Source: Brevundimonas sp. MYb52 (lineage in GTDB: Bacteria > Pseudomonadota > Alphaproteobacteria > Caulobacterales > Caulobacteraceae). Taken from it: a stretch of 64,000 nt of DNA. The notes under the pieces are model-generated. The model saw only the letters and a program-made list of their open reading frames with translations. It searched no databases and had not been told where the DNA came from. The stretch lies in the NCBI RefSeq assembly GCF_002979535.1, contig NZ_PCPB01000005.1, positions 1 through 64,000 of the forward strand. Reading direction: 5' to 3'. Both the position numbers and the translations under genes were made by a program. The first letter of the stretch is position 1. Each line of letters opens with the position of its first letter. Shown piece after piece: positions 32,679-41,218 of this stretch.

Positions 32679-32700
32679 GCGGGCGCGCTGACTGTAGATG

Positions 32701-32729
32701 AGCATCCGTTCGGTGATCGTCTTTTAACA
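32701..32729 (+). repeat. Direct repeat, right copy (frmA 3'-end remnant)
   Basis: Copies the final frmA codons (SIRSVIVF and stop) with one substitution, directly before the GFA-family gene. No frmA-like sequence precedes it, so it is an orphan 3' end. Confidence 0.85.
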
Positions 32730-32744
32730 AGGAAGGGCTGGCCT

Positions 32745-33209
32745 ATGAGTGACTGGAAGCTGCCGTGGACCGGCGCCTGCCTGTGCGGGCAGGTGCGCGT
32801 TCGAGTCACCGAGGCGCCGGTTGTCGCCGCCGCCTGTCACTGTCGCGCCTGTCAGAAGCTGACGGGCGGGGCCTATTCGCTCAGCCTGATGCTGCCGGCC
32901 TCGGGGCTGTCGGTCGAGGGCGAGACCGAGATCGGCGGCCTGCATAATCCTGTGCCCGAGCATCACTTCTGTTCCTCGTGCAAGACCTGGCTGTTCACGC
33001 GCGGCATCGCCGGTGGGGCCTTCGTCAACCTGCGGCCCAGCCTGCTGGATGACGGGGGCTGGGTCGTCCCCTATGCGGACACCTGGGCGACGGAACGCCT
33101 GCCGGGCGTCCAGTCCGGCGCAGTGGTGCACTATCCCGAGTTCCCGCCGGTCGAGGACTATGCCGGACTGATGGAAGGCTATGCGCGTGACGGGGCCAGG
33201 CCGGGGTGA
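32745..33209 (+). CDS. GFA-family protein (glutathione-dependent formaldehyde-activating enzyme-like)
   Basis: A 154-residue zinc protein of the GFA/CENP-V fold. Ligand motifs: CLCGQVRV, CHCRACQKLTGGAYSLSL and FCSSCKTWLF. GFA was proposed to speed addition of glutathione to formaldehyde, the substrate step for FrmA, though that activity is debated for the family. Its position between frmA and fghA supports a role in the same pathway. AAGGAAGGG precedes the ATG. Confidence 0.88.
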   Translation: MSDWKLPWTGACLCGQVRVRVTEAPVVAAACHCRACQKLTGGAYSLSLMLPASGLSVEGETEIGGLHNPVPEHHFCSSCKTWLFTRGIAGGAFVNLRPSLLDDGGWVVPYADTWATERLPGVQSGAVVHYPEFPPVEDYAGLMEGYARDGARPG

Positions 33210-33229
33210 TTGCGTCTGCAGGAGAGACC

Positions 33230-33319
33230 ATGATCACGCGCGCGCTGCCTCTGGGGCGCATTCACGAGGGCTTGGAGCTGATGTGTGAGGGCAAGAGCCG
33301 CTCGGTGTTCGTTTTCTAG
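33230..33319 (+). pseudogene. Second frmA 3'-end remnant (possible 29-residue peptide)
   Basis: Reads MITRALPLGRIHEGLELMCE then GKSRSVFVF and stop, aligning along its whole length with the FrmA C-terminus ([30 protein letters not shown]) with one codon deleted. The DNA is clearly homologous to 32170-32260 but more diverged than the remnant at 32701. GGAGA lies 6 bases before the ATG and the stop codon directly abuts the ATG of the next gene, so it could be translated as a leader peptide. Confidence 0.75.
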
Positions 33320-33820
33320 ATGGCTCTTTCCCGATACCTTGCTTGCGTTGCGCTGGCGGCAGTCTCAGCGTGCAGCGCACCATGGGAAGCGGATGCGCCG
33401 CGCCTTGGCGCGGAGGTATCGGGTGACGGCTTCACTTTGAAGATGCCGGAGGGTGCGACATTTCTGAAGCGAGCGGTTGGTGGAGAGAAGATCGAGTACC
33501 GGGTAGTCGATCCTAAAATCGGCACGCTTGTCGATGTTATGGTTTGGCCTTCGGGAGAGATGCTACCCTTGGAAGAGGGGGAAACCATCAGCTCAGTACG
33601 CGATAATCCTCGTGTTGTTTCTCGCATCGAGGCCGATGGCGAGCGGCATGTGGTCGGCTATATCTGGAAACGAAAATGCACAGCCGATATCGAGATCGGA
33701 TCATGGGCTGGGATTGATTTCGTTTCCTCCACGCCGGACCCTCGGGAGCATGATGCGAGGCGAGCACTTGCCGATGCCGTCGCGGCCTCATTGAGACCGA
33801 CTTCCTGCAAGGCGGAGTGA
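33320..33820 (+). CDS. Putative lipoprotein, lower-GC gene
   Basis: A 166-residue exported lipoprotein. The signal peptide MALSRYLACVALAAVSAC has its lipobox Cys at residue 18. The rest is a soluble domain of unknown family (TLKMPEGATFLKRAVGGEKI…HVVGYIWKRKC), with two later Cys. The G+C content is visibly lower than its neighbours from about 33460 to 33860, which suggests acquisition. The ATG directly follows the stop of the frmA remnant, so translation may depend on it. Confidence 0.65.
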   Translation: MALSRYLACVALAAVSACSAPWEADAPRLGAEVSGDGFTLKMPEGATFLKRAVGGEKIEYRVVDPKIGTLVDVMVWPSGEMLPLEEGETISSVRDNPRVVSRIEADGERHVVGYIWKRKCTADIEIGSWAGIDFVSSTPDPREHDARRALADAVAASLRPTSCKAE

Positions 33821-33924
33821 TCTGTCTTCATAGGAATGCTATTGGGTTCGTTGCCAAAAGAAACTTTATCAACCTAGATGGAAACGAGCCGCCGGTTGCC
33901 GGAGCGGCGTCAGGGAGAAAATAC

Positions 33925-34311
33925 ATGTTCACTCACGTCACGCTCGGGGCCAACGATGTCGAGGCGTCGCGCAAGTTTTATGACGCGGTGCTCGGGGCCC
34001 TGGGCCACGAAGCGGGAACCTTCACGGATCAGCCTCGCCCCGGCGTCTGGTACAGGACGTCGCGCGGGATGCTGGGCGTGGTCACCCCGCGCGACGGCGA
34101 GGCGGCCTGTCACGCCAACGGCGGCACCATCGGTTTTGCGGCGGCCAGCCCTGAGGCCGTGCTCGCCTTCGCCGAGGCCGGCGTGGCGGCGGGCGGCACG
34201 GCGATTGAAGATCCCGCGGGTCCGCGCGAAACCCCCTTCGGCGCCATGCATCTGGCCTATCTGCGCGACCCGTCGGGCAACAAGATCTGCGCCGTTCACC
34301 GGCCGGGCTGA
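33925..34311 (+). CDS. VOC-family (glyoxalase/bleomycin-resistance-like) protein
   Basis: A 128-residue vicinal-oxygen-chelate protein: MFTHVTLGANDVEASRKFYDAVLGALGH, a central GTIGFAAASPEAVLAFAEAG and a C-terminal YLRDPSGNKICAVH. GGGAG sits 8 bases before the ATG at 33925. The open frame upstream reads through low-GC DNA and lacks homology. Related small VOC genes are frequent near formaldehyde/methylglyoxal genes, but the substrate is unknown. Confidence 0.85.
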   Translation: MFTHVTLGANDVEASRKFYDAVLGALGHEAGTFTDQPRPGVWYRTSRGMLGVVTPRDGEAACHANGGTIGFAAASPEAVLAFAEAGVAAGGTAIEDPAGPRETPFGAMHLAYLRDPSGNKICAVHRPG

Positions 34312-34322
34312 GGACTGAGGCG

Positions 34323-34868
34323 ATGAAGAAGGCGGCGACTGCGTCGATCATGGCCCTTGCGGTCGTCATGGGCCTCGCCGCCTGCAATCGGGGCGAGCCC
34401 GCGCCCGTAGCGGCCAAGGCCGAGGCCTGGGTCGGCAAGGACGTGGTCCTCTATCTGCCCGATCCCATCATGAAGGCGCGGGTCGAGGTCGCAGCCCTGT
34501 CGCCCTACGTCAACGCCGCGACGCTTGCGGCCGAGGGGGCGGTGCGCGCCGCGCCGGCCCAGCCCGGCGCCTCGGGCATGTTGCTGCTGATGGTCAAGCC
34601 GGGCGGGCGGGCCAAGGCCTGGGTCGTGACCGGGGAACCGGCGCCTTCGTCTGAAACCGTTGCGGCGGTGGTCAAGGCGGTCGAGGCCGTGCCTGCGCCC
34701 GCCGTGCGCGAGGGGCCGATCCTGGTCGGCGTCGGCTTTGACGCCTGGGGCGGCGGCGCGCCGCCCGCCGGGGCCAGCCCGCCCATCCCGCGCGACTGGT
34801 ATGCACATTTTGCGAAGGACGGCGGCCGACTGGACGACGCCTTCATGGCCCGCGTCTGGCCCGACTGA
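34323..34868 (+). CDS. Putative lipoprotein
   Basis: A 181-residue exported protein. The signal peptide MKKAATASIMALAVVMGLAAC ends with lipobox Cys21. The mature part has a compact domain with WVGKDVVLYLPDPIMKARVEV and WGGGAPPAGASPPIPRDWYAHF. Unknown family. It lies 11 bases after the VOC gene and 18 before fghA, so it is likely in the same transcript. Confidence 0.72.
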   Translation: MKKAATASIMALAVVMGLAACNRGEPAPVAAKAEAWVGKDVVLYLPDPIMKARVEVAALSPYVNAATLAAEGAVRAAPAQPGASGMLLLMVKPGGRAKAWVVTGEPAPSSETVAAVVKAVEAVPAPAVREGPILVGVGFDAWGGGAPPAGASPPIPRDWYAHFAKDGGRLDDAFMARVWPD

Positions 34869-34886
34869 TTTCTGGAGTTTGAGTTG

Positions 34887-35735
34887 ATGGAAACCACCAA
34901 GAGCCATGTCGTTCACGGCGGGACCCTGCGCTATCTGAAGCACGACAGCGCCACGACCGGCACGCCCATGACCCTGTCGGTCTTCGTCCCCGCAGGCGAA
35001 GGGCCTTTCCCGGTCCTGATCTGGCTGTCGGGCCTGACCTGCACCGAGGACAATTTCACCACCAAGGCCGGGGCCTACAAGGCCGCCGCCGAACAGGGCG
35101 TCATCATCGTCGCGCCGGACACCAGCCCGCGCGGGGAAGGGGTCGCCGATGATCCGGCCTATGACCTGGGACAGGGCGCGGGCTTCTACGTCGACGCGAC
35201 GCAAGCGCCGTGGGCGCCGCACTTCCGCCTGGAAACCTATGTCACCGACGAACTGATCGCCCTGATCGACGCCGAGTTCCCCACGACGAAAACGCGCTCC
35301 ATCTTCGGTCACTCGATGGGCGGGCACGGGGCGCTGACCCTGGCCCTGCGCCATCCCGAAATGTTCACCTCCGTCTCGGCCTTTGCGCCGATCTCGTCGC
35401 CGACGCGCTGCGCCTGGGGCGAGAAGGCGTTTGGCGCCTATCTGGGCGAGGATCGCGCCGAATGGGCCAAACACGACGCGGCCCTGCTGATCGAAGGCGG
35501 CGCGGCCCAAGACGCAGATGGAAAGGGCCGTTTCGACGACATCCTGGTGGATCAGGGCGACGCCGACCCCTTCCTGACCGACCAGCTCAAACCCGAACTG
35601 TTGGTCGCGGCGGCCAAGGCTGTGGGACAGCGGCTTACCCTGCGGATGCAGCCGGGCTATGATCACTCCTACTTCTTCATGGCCAGCTTCGTGGATGACC
35701 ACGTCGCCTTCCATGCGACCCGCCTGAAAGCCTGA
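34887..35735 (+). CDS. fghA: S-formylglutathione hydrolase
   Basis: A 282-residue esterase-D-family serine hydrolase that releases formate and glutathione from the FrmA product. Catalytic Ser lies in FGHSMGGHGAL, His in GYDHSYFF, and an Asp in LVDQGDADPFL. The oxyanion and substrate region WLSGLTCTEDNFTTKAG is typical. The ATG at 34887 has GGAG 9 bases upstream. The TTG one codon earlier is less likely. It completes the frmA-fghA pathway. Confidence 0.96.
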   Translation: METTKSHVVHGGTLRYLKHDSATTGTPMTLSVFVPAGEGPFPVLIWLSGLTCTEDNFTTKAGAYKAAAEQGVIIVAPDTSPRGEGVADDPAYDLGQGAGFYVDATQAPWAPHFRLETYVTDELIALIDAEFPTTKTRSIFGHSMGGHGALTLALRHPEMFTSVSAFAPISSPTRCAWGEKAFGAYLGEDRAEWAKHDAALLIEGGAAQDADGKGRFDDILVDQGDADPFLTDQLKPELLVAAAKAVGQRLTLRMQPGYDHSYFFMASFVDDHVAFHATRLKA

Positions 35736-35739
35736 GACT

Positions 35740-35985
35740 ATGACTGACGCCGCTTCCAACTTCGACCACGTGGACTTCGACGAGATGTTCGCCGCCCTGT
35801 GCAGCGAGGTGGGCTTCTGCCTGCATGACAAGGGTCAGAAGAAGGTGATCGCGGCCCTGCCCAAGGGTCTGGATGCGGCGATGAAGGCCGTGCTGGCCGC
35901 CGAGGGCGTGGACGAACCCAATGCGCCGGGCGACCTGAAGAAGGCCGTTCGCGACTGCTTGAAGGCCCACGTTCAGCCGGGCTGA
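35740..35985 (+). CDS. Small hypothetical protein downstream of fghA
   Basis: An 81-residue cytosolic acidic protein, mostly helical (FDEMFAALCSEVGFCLHD; LPKGLDAAMKAVLAAEG; DLKKAVRDCLKAHV), with three cysteines. It starts 4 bases after the fghA stop and is probably co-translated. I do not recognise the family. Confidence 0.7.
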   Translation: MTDAASNFDHVDFDEMFAALCSEVGFCLHDKGQKKVIAALPKGLDAAMKAVLAAEGVDEPNAPGDLKKAVRDCLKAHVQPG

Positions 35986-36100
35986 TCTGAACTCCAGGCG
36001 GCGGATGAACGAAACTTCGTCCGCCGCAGGACAGTGACGCCTTGCGGGGCGGCGTCGCTTCGATAGTGTCCCCTCCCATTGCTTTTGGGAGGAAGCCCCG

Positions 36101-37930
36101 ATGATGGACCGTCGCCGCCTGTTGATGACCGCTGCCCTGGGAGGCGCGTTCGCGACCTCGGGCGCCGCCCGTGCTCTGGCGCAAGCCGCCGCGCCTGCCG
36201 CTGGCCCGACCTCGGCCCAGTTCCTGGCCCTGCTGGACAAGATCGCGCAGGAGATGATCCTGTCCGATCCCGAGACCCTGACGGCATTGGGCATGGACCG
36301 CGGGCCGATGGCTGGCGCCCGCTTCAAGCTGAGCGACCGTTCACAGGCCAAGATCGATGCCGACAAGGCTCAGTTCAAGGCGTCGATGTCGGACCTGAAG
36401 GCCATCGACAAGAGCCAGCTGACCGCGACGGAGCAGACCTATTACGACTCGCTGGAATTCTTCGGCGACACCCTGATGAAGGGCGACGGCTTCCCCTATG
36501 GCGGCGGCATGTATCCGTCGCCCTATACGGTCAGCCAACTGGGCGGCGCCTATCAGCAGATCCCCGACTTCCTCGACAGCCAGCACCGCATCGAGAGCGC
36601 CGAGGACGCCGACGCCTATCTGTCGCGCCTGTCGGACTTCGCCAAGGGCTTGGACCACGAGCGGGCGCGGATGCAGGCGGACTTCGCCGCCGGCGCCGTG
36701 CCGCCCGACTTCGTCATCGATCGCACCCTGACCCAGATGGGCGCCATCACCGGCACGGCGGTGGCCGACTCGGTCATGAGCCAGTCGCTGGCCCGCCGCA
36801 CCGCCGAGAAGAACATCCCCGGCGACTGGGCCGCGCGCGCTCAGGCCATTCTGACGGCGGAGGTCTATCCGGCCATCCAGCGTCAGGCGGATGCGTTGAA
36901 GGCCGTGCGCCCCGGCGCGACCCACGACGGCGGCGTCTGGCGTCTGCCGCAGGGCGAGGACTACTACCGCTTCGGTCTGCAGTACTACACCACCTCCTCG
37001 ATGACGCCGGACGAGGTGCATCAGATGGGGCTGGAGCAGGTGGCCGAGATTTCGGCCCGCGCCGACGCCGTGTTGAAGGCGCAAGGCTTGACCCAGGGCA
37101 CGGTCGGCGAGCGCATCGCCGCCCTCGGCAAGGACCCGCGCTTCGTCTATCCCAACACGGACGAAGCCAAGGAAGAGCTGCTGAAGGCCCTGAACGAGCA
37201 GATGGTCGCCGTTCAGGCCCGTATGCCGGAATACTTCGGCCGTCTGCCCAAGTCGCCGTGCGACATCCGCCGCGTGCCCAAGGCCATCGAGGCCGGGGCG
37301 CCGGGCGGCTATTATCAGTCGCCGGCCCTGGATGGATCGCGTCCGGGCGCATACTACATCAACCTGCGCGACACGGCGGAATGGCCCAAGTGGACCCTGC
37401 CGACCCTGACCTATCACGAGGCGGTGCCGGGCCATCACTTCCAGATCGCCCTGCAGCAGGAGCAGCCGGACACCCCGCTGCTGATGAAGGTCATGGGCTT
37501 CTCGGCCTATTCAGAAGGCTGGGGCCTCTATTCGGAACAGCTGGCCGACGAAATCGGTCTCTATGAGAACGACCCCTTCGGTCAGGTCGGCTATCTGCAG
37601 TCGCTGATGTTCCGCGCCGCGCGTCTGGTGGTCGACTCTGGTCTGCACCACAAGCGCTGGAGCCGCGAGCAGGGCATCCGCTACATGGTCGACACCCTGG
37701 GCGACCAGGAATCGAGCATCGCCACCGAGGTCGAGCGCTACTGCGTCTGGCCGGGCCAGGCCTCCAGCTACAAGGTCGGCCACACCACCTGGGTCAGGCT
37801 GCGCGAAGACGCCAAGAAGCGTCTGGGCGACCGCTTCGACATCAAGGGCTTCCATGACACCGGCCTGAACCTGGGCGGTGTGCCGCTGACGGTGCTGGAG
37901 CGGACCATGAACGCCTGGACGCCCGCCTGA
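36101..37930 (+). CDS. DUF885 zinc-peptidase-like protein, paralogue 1
   Basis: A 609-residue exported protein. The N-terminus has a twin-arginine motif (DRRRLLMTAALGGAFA), so Tat export is likely. The C-terminal half is the DUF885 domain with the metal-site motif TLTYHEAVPGHHFQ and SAYSEGWGLYSEQLADEIG, and ends near CVWPGQASSYKVGHT. DUF885 proteins resemble M3/M32-type metallopeptidases. The substrate is probably periplasmic peptides (inference). GGGAGG precedes the ATG. A paralogue follows directly. Confidence 0.9.
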   Translation: MMDRRRLLMTAALGGAFATSGAARALAQAAAPAAGPTSAQFLALLDKIAQEMILSDPETLTALGMDRGPMAGARFKLSDRSQAKIDADKAQFKASMSDLKAIDKSQLTATEQTYYDSLEFFGDTLMKGDGFPYGGGMYPSPYTVSQLGGAYQQIPDFLDSQHRIESAEDADAYLSRLSDFAKGLDHERARMQADFAAGAVPPDFVIDRTLTQMGAITGTAVADSVMSQSLARRTAEKNIPGDWAARAQAILTAEVYPAIQRQADALKAVRPGATHDGGVWRLPQGEDYYRFGLQYYTTSSMTPDEVHQMGLEQVAEISARADAVLKAQGLTQGTVGERIAALGKDPRFVYPNTDEAKEELLKALNEQMVAVQARMPEYFGRLPKSPCDIRRVPKAIEAGAPGGYYQSPALDGSRPGAYYINLRDTAEWPKWTLPTLTYHEAVPGHHFQIALQQEQPDTPLLMKVMGFSAYSEGWGLYSEQLADEIGLYENDPFGQVGYLQSLMFRAARLVVDSGLHHKRWSREQGIRYMVDTLGDQESSIATEVERYCVWPGQASSYKVGHTTWVRLREDAKKRLGDRFDIKGFHDTGLNLGGVPLTVLERTMNAWTPA

Positions 37931-38021
37931 CCGACTGAGCTACGGGCGCGCCGGCCCGACGATTGTCTGAGTATTGAGGGGGCGCGCGGCGTCGCGCCCG
38001 CCTCTTTGGGGAGTTTGGACC

Positions 38022-39812
38022 ATGATCGACCGCCGCCGCCTGTTGCTGACCGCCGCCGCCACGGCCGCCGTCGCGCCCTCGCTGGCCCACGCCGCCGCCA
38101 ATGATGCCGACGGGCGGCTGAACGCCCTGCTGGACGGCTGGTTCGAGGCCGACATCGACGACAACCCCGAATATGCGACCAACCTTGGTCTGGATCGTGG
38201 CGCGCGCTCTAGTCTGTCATCCAAGCTGACGGCCATCAGTCCCGACGCCATCCGCGCCGACCGGGACAAGGCCATCAGCCGCTGGTCCACCCTGCGCGCT
38301 TTCGACCAGACGGGGCTCAGCGAGGCCGGCGCCCTGAACTACGCCATCGCCGCCTTCGGTCGCGAGACCTCGGCCGAGACCTCGCGCTTCGCCTACGGCT
38401 CGGGGCCGGGCCGTCCGTCGCCCTATATCGTGACCCAGCTCTCGGGCGCCTATTTCGAGACGCCGGACTTCATGGACAACCAGCACCGGGTCGAGGACGC
38501 GGCGGGGGCCGAGGCCTTCCTGTCGCGGCTGGAAGCCTTCGCCGGCGTGCTGGACGGAGAGACCGAAAAGGTGCGTGAGGACGCAGGGCAGGGCGTCATC
38601 CCGCCGGACTTCATCATTGACCGCATGCTGCCGCAGGTCCGCACCCTGCGCGACACGCCTGCCGCCGAGCTGGCCATGGTCAAGTCGCTGGTCCGCAAGA
38701 CCGCTGCGCTGAACCTGAGCGGCTATGACGCCCGCGCCGCCGCCATCGTCGATCAGAAGGTCAAGCCGGCCCTGGCTCGCCAGATCGCGGCCCTGGAGGC
38801 GATCCGCCCGCAGGCGACCCACGACGCCGGGGTCTGGCGCCTGCCCGAGGGCGAGGCCTTCTACGCCAACGGTCTGAAGTCCAACACGACCACCACCCTG
38901 AGCGCCGCCGAAATCCACAAGATGGGTCAGGAGCAGGTCGCCGAAATCAGCGCCGAGATCGACCTGATCCTGAAGTCGCAGGGCTATACGCAAGGGACGG
39001 TCGGCGAACGCATTCAGGCCCTGAACAAGGACCCAGCTCAACTCTTCCCCAACACCGACGCGGGCAAGGAAGAACTGCTGGCCTGGCTGAACCAGCAGGT
39101 CGCGGCGCTGGAGCCCAAGCTGCCGTCCGTCTTCGGTCGACTGCCCAAGACCCATGTCGAGATCCGCCGCGTGCCGGTGTCGATCCAGTCGGGCGCGCCG
39201 GGCGGCTATTATCAGGGGCCGCCGCTGGATGGCTCGCGGCCGGGCGCCTACTACATCAACCTGCGCGACAGTGGGAACTGGCCCAAGTTCGCCCTGCCGA
39301 CCCTGACCTATCACGAGGCCTCGCCGGGCCACCACCTGCAGGTCGCCCTGCAGCGCGAGTCGGGCGAACTGCCGCAGTGGCGCCGGGCGGGCGGTTTCTC
39401 GGCCTATAATGAGGGCTGGGCCCTCTATGCCGAGGCGGTCGCCGCCAACGACCTGCACGCCTATGCTGACAACCCGCTGGGCCGGGTCGGCTTCCTGATG
39501 TCCTATCTGTTCCGGGCCGTGCGTCTGGTGGTCGACACCGGCCTGCACTCGGAGCGCTGGAGCCGCGAGCGGGCGGTCGAATACATGGCGGCCTCGGGCG
39601 CCAAGCCGCTGGACGCCTCGAACAGCGAGATCAACCGTTACTGCGTCTGGCCGGGCCAGGCCTGCGCCTACAAGGTCGGCCACACCGTCATCGCCCGCCT
39701 GCGGGCCGAGGCCGAGGCCAGGCCTGGCTTCGACCTGCGCGCCTTCCACGACAAGGTGTTGGTGAACGGCTCCCTGCCGCTGGCCGTGCTGGAAGCCCAG
39801 ATGCGGGGCTGA
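38022..39812 (+). CDS. DUF885 zinc-peptidase-like protein, paralogue 2
   Basis: A 596-residue paralogue of the preceding gene, with a twin-arginine start (MIDRRRLLLTAAATAAVAPS), the motif TLTYHEASPGHHLQ and FSAYNEGWALYAEAVAAND, and the same CVWPGQACAYKVGHT near the end. Similarity runs along the whole length, indicating tandem duplication followed by divergence. The start at 38022 has GGGGAG upstream. A GGGCGCG-CGGCGT-CGCGCCC hairpin lies in the 90-base gap before it and might modulate read-through. Confidence 0.9.
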   Translation: MIDRRRLLLTAAATAAVAPSLAHAAANDADGRLNALLDGWFEADIDDNPEYATNLGLDRGARSSLSSKLTAISPDAIRADRDKAISRWSTLRAFDQTGLSEAGALNYAIAAFGRETSAETSRFAYGSGPGRPSPYIVTQLSGAYFETPDFMDNQHRVEDAAGAEAFLSRLEAFAGVLDGETEKVREDAGQGVIPPDFIIDRMLPQVRTLRDTPAAELAMVKSLVRKTAALNLSGYDARAAAIVDQKVKPALARQIAALEAIRPQATHDAGVWRLPEGEAFYANGLKSNTTTTLSAAEIHKMGQEQVAEISAEIDLILKSQGYTQGTVGERIQALNKDPAQLFPNTDAGKEELLAWLNQQVAALEPKLPSVFGRLPKTHVEIRRVPVSIQSGAPGGYYQGPPLDGSRPGAYYINLRDSGNWPKFALPTLTYHEASPGHHLQVALQRESGELPQWRRAGGFSAYNEGWALYAEAVAANDLHAYADNPLGRVGFLMSYLFRAVRLVVDTGLHSERWSRERAVEYMAASGAKPLDASNSEINRYCVWPGQACAYKVGHTVIARLRAEAEARPGFDLRAFHDKVLVNGSLPLAVLEAQMRG

Positions 39813-39837
39813 GGCGCCGCGCAGGACTGAAAGAAAG

Positions 39838-39870
39838 ACGGCCCGGACGTTCGCATGTCCGGGCCGTTTT
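39838..39870. terminator. Bidirectional terminator after the DUF885 pair
   Basis: A perfect 11-bp stem ACGGCCCGGAC / GTCCGGGCCGT with an 8-base loop and a T run on the plus side. It separates the convergent DUF885 and DUF1176 genes. Confidence 0.8.
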
Positions 39871-39891
39871 CAAATTGGCTCTGACCGGCGA

Positions 39892-41025
39892 TCAGGTCGC
39901 TGTGCGCCAGGTGGTCGGCCACAGGTCCTGGGGCACGGCCGTGCAACTCGGCATGGCCTTCTCGTCCAGCAGGGCGAAGCGCTCTCCGGTCCAGGCCCAG
40001 GTCCCCATGCGGCCGCAATCGCCGATGCCGCGCCCCTTGCCGAAGGCGAACAGGGTGCGGGTCTTGGGGTCATAGCGGCTGTTGACCAGGTCCTGCTCGT
40101 TGCCTGTCGCCGTGGGGAAGACAACCGGCTGGGGCGCGGTCCCGTCGGCCGGGGTGATGAAGTAGGTCTGGTTGAAATTATAGGCGCCCTCGCCGCAGGG
40201 CACGGCCCACAGCAGCTTGTCATTGGCCAGGCGGAAGACCTCGACGTTCGGCTCGAACCGCTCGCCCCTGCGGGTTTCGGCCAGGCATTCCTTGACCTTG
40301 GGGTGGGCCAGCAGGGCCGGGGACAGGTCGTCCTGCACCAGGCCGTTCTGGGCGATGGCGGCGGCGACGCTGACGCGCGGCGCGGCGGGGGCGGCAGGCA
40401 CCTCGGCGGCCGGGCGGTCGCCGCGCCGGATCAGGGCGGTCGGCGTATTCAGCCGGCCCTGACGCTCGTCGATCCAGAGGAAGGCGGCGGCCGCCCCGCC
40501 CAGGCTGACCTTCATTTGCTGGTCGCCGCGCTTCAGCGCCATGAAGGCGCCGTTGCCCAGGTCGTGCAGCAGTTGGGACGAGGGGGTCTTGAAGGCGATG
40601 ACGTCGCCTTCCTCGTCCATCTTGGCGTTTTCGCCCGCATAGCGGCGACCATCGATGACGGCGTGGACGGAACCCTGACCGTCCTCCAGACCCCAGCCGC
40701 CCATGTGGACGACGGGCCGGGCCTCGGGGCCGGGGGCCAGGGAGACCAGGACGAAGCCCATATTCTCATGCGCCGGGCCGAAGGCGACGCAGTGGTTGGT
40801 GTTGTCGCAGGTGGCGGTCCAGTCGCGGAACTCGCGCGTCATGCTGGGCGGATTGGCCGACGCCTGGACCGCGGCGGCCGGCGCGGTTGCGGCTGTCTCG
40901 ACCGCAGAGCCGGCTGCGGCGGGCGTCGAGGCCGGCGCCTCGCCTTCCTTCGATCCACAGGCCCCCAGCACCAGCGGCAGGGTCAGGGCGGCGGAAGCGG
41001 TCAGCAACAGGCTGCGAAGCGTCAT
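39892..41025 (-). CDS. DUF1176 lipoprotein
   Basis: A 377-residue lipoprotein (MTLRSLLLTASAALTLPLVL, lipobox LGAC). A long Ala/Pro linker leads to the DUF1176 domain, whose marks are FRDWTATCDNTNHCVAFGP near its start and DCGRMGTWAWTGERFALLDE with C-terminal cysteines. The family is periplasmic and uncharacterised. The start at 41025 places the signal peptide correctly. Confidence 0.85.
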   Translation of the reverse strand: MTLRSLLLTASAALTLPLVLGACGSKEGEAPASTPAAAGSAVETAATAPAAAVQASANPPSMTREFRDWTATCDNTNHCVAFGPAHENMGFVLVSLAPGPEARPVVHMGGWGLEDGQGSVHAVIDGRRYAGENAKMDEEGDVIAFKTPSSQLLHDLGNGAFMALKRGDQQMKVSLGGAAAAFLWIDERQGRLNTPTALIRRGDRPAAEVPAAPAAPRVSVAAAIAQNGLVQDDLSPALLAHPKVKECLAETRRGERFEPNVEVFRLANDKLLWAVPCGEGAYNFNQTYFITPADGTAPQPVVFPTATGNEQDLVNSRYDPKTRTLFAFGKGRGIGDCGRMGTWAWTGERFALLDEKAMPSCTAVPQDLWPTTWRTAT

Positions 41026-41218
41026 GTCTGGCGTCTCATCGGCGAGAGGGGAGCGATAGGCGGGCTCCATGAACGGTCAAGCTGGCCGCGGGTTCAAGTC
41101 ATGTGGGGCATTTTACGCCGCAAGGCCGATCAGACCGCTCAGCCTTTGCGCCCGCGCGCGCGTCTCGCTATACCGCCCGCACGATATTCCTTCCCTGAGT
41201 TAGAGACAGAGGCAGAGC

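Noticed and set aside
32264-32700. Insertion sequence between the frmA repeats
   Set aside because: No transposase and no terminal inverted repeats. Only direct repeats and one small gene are present, so a classical IS is not supported.
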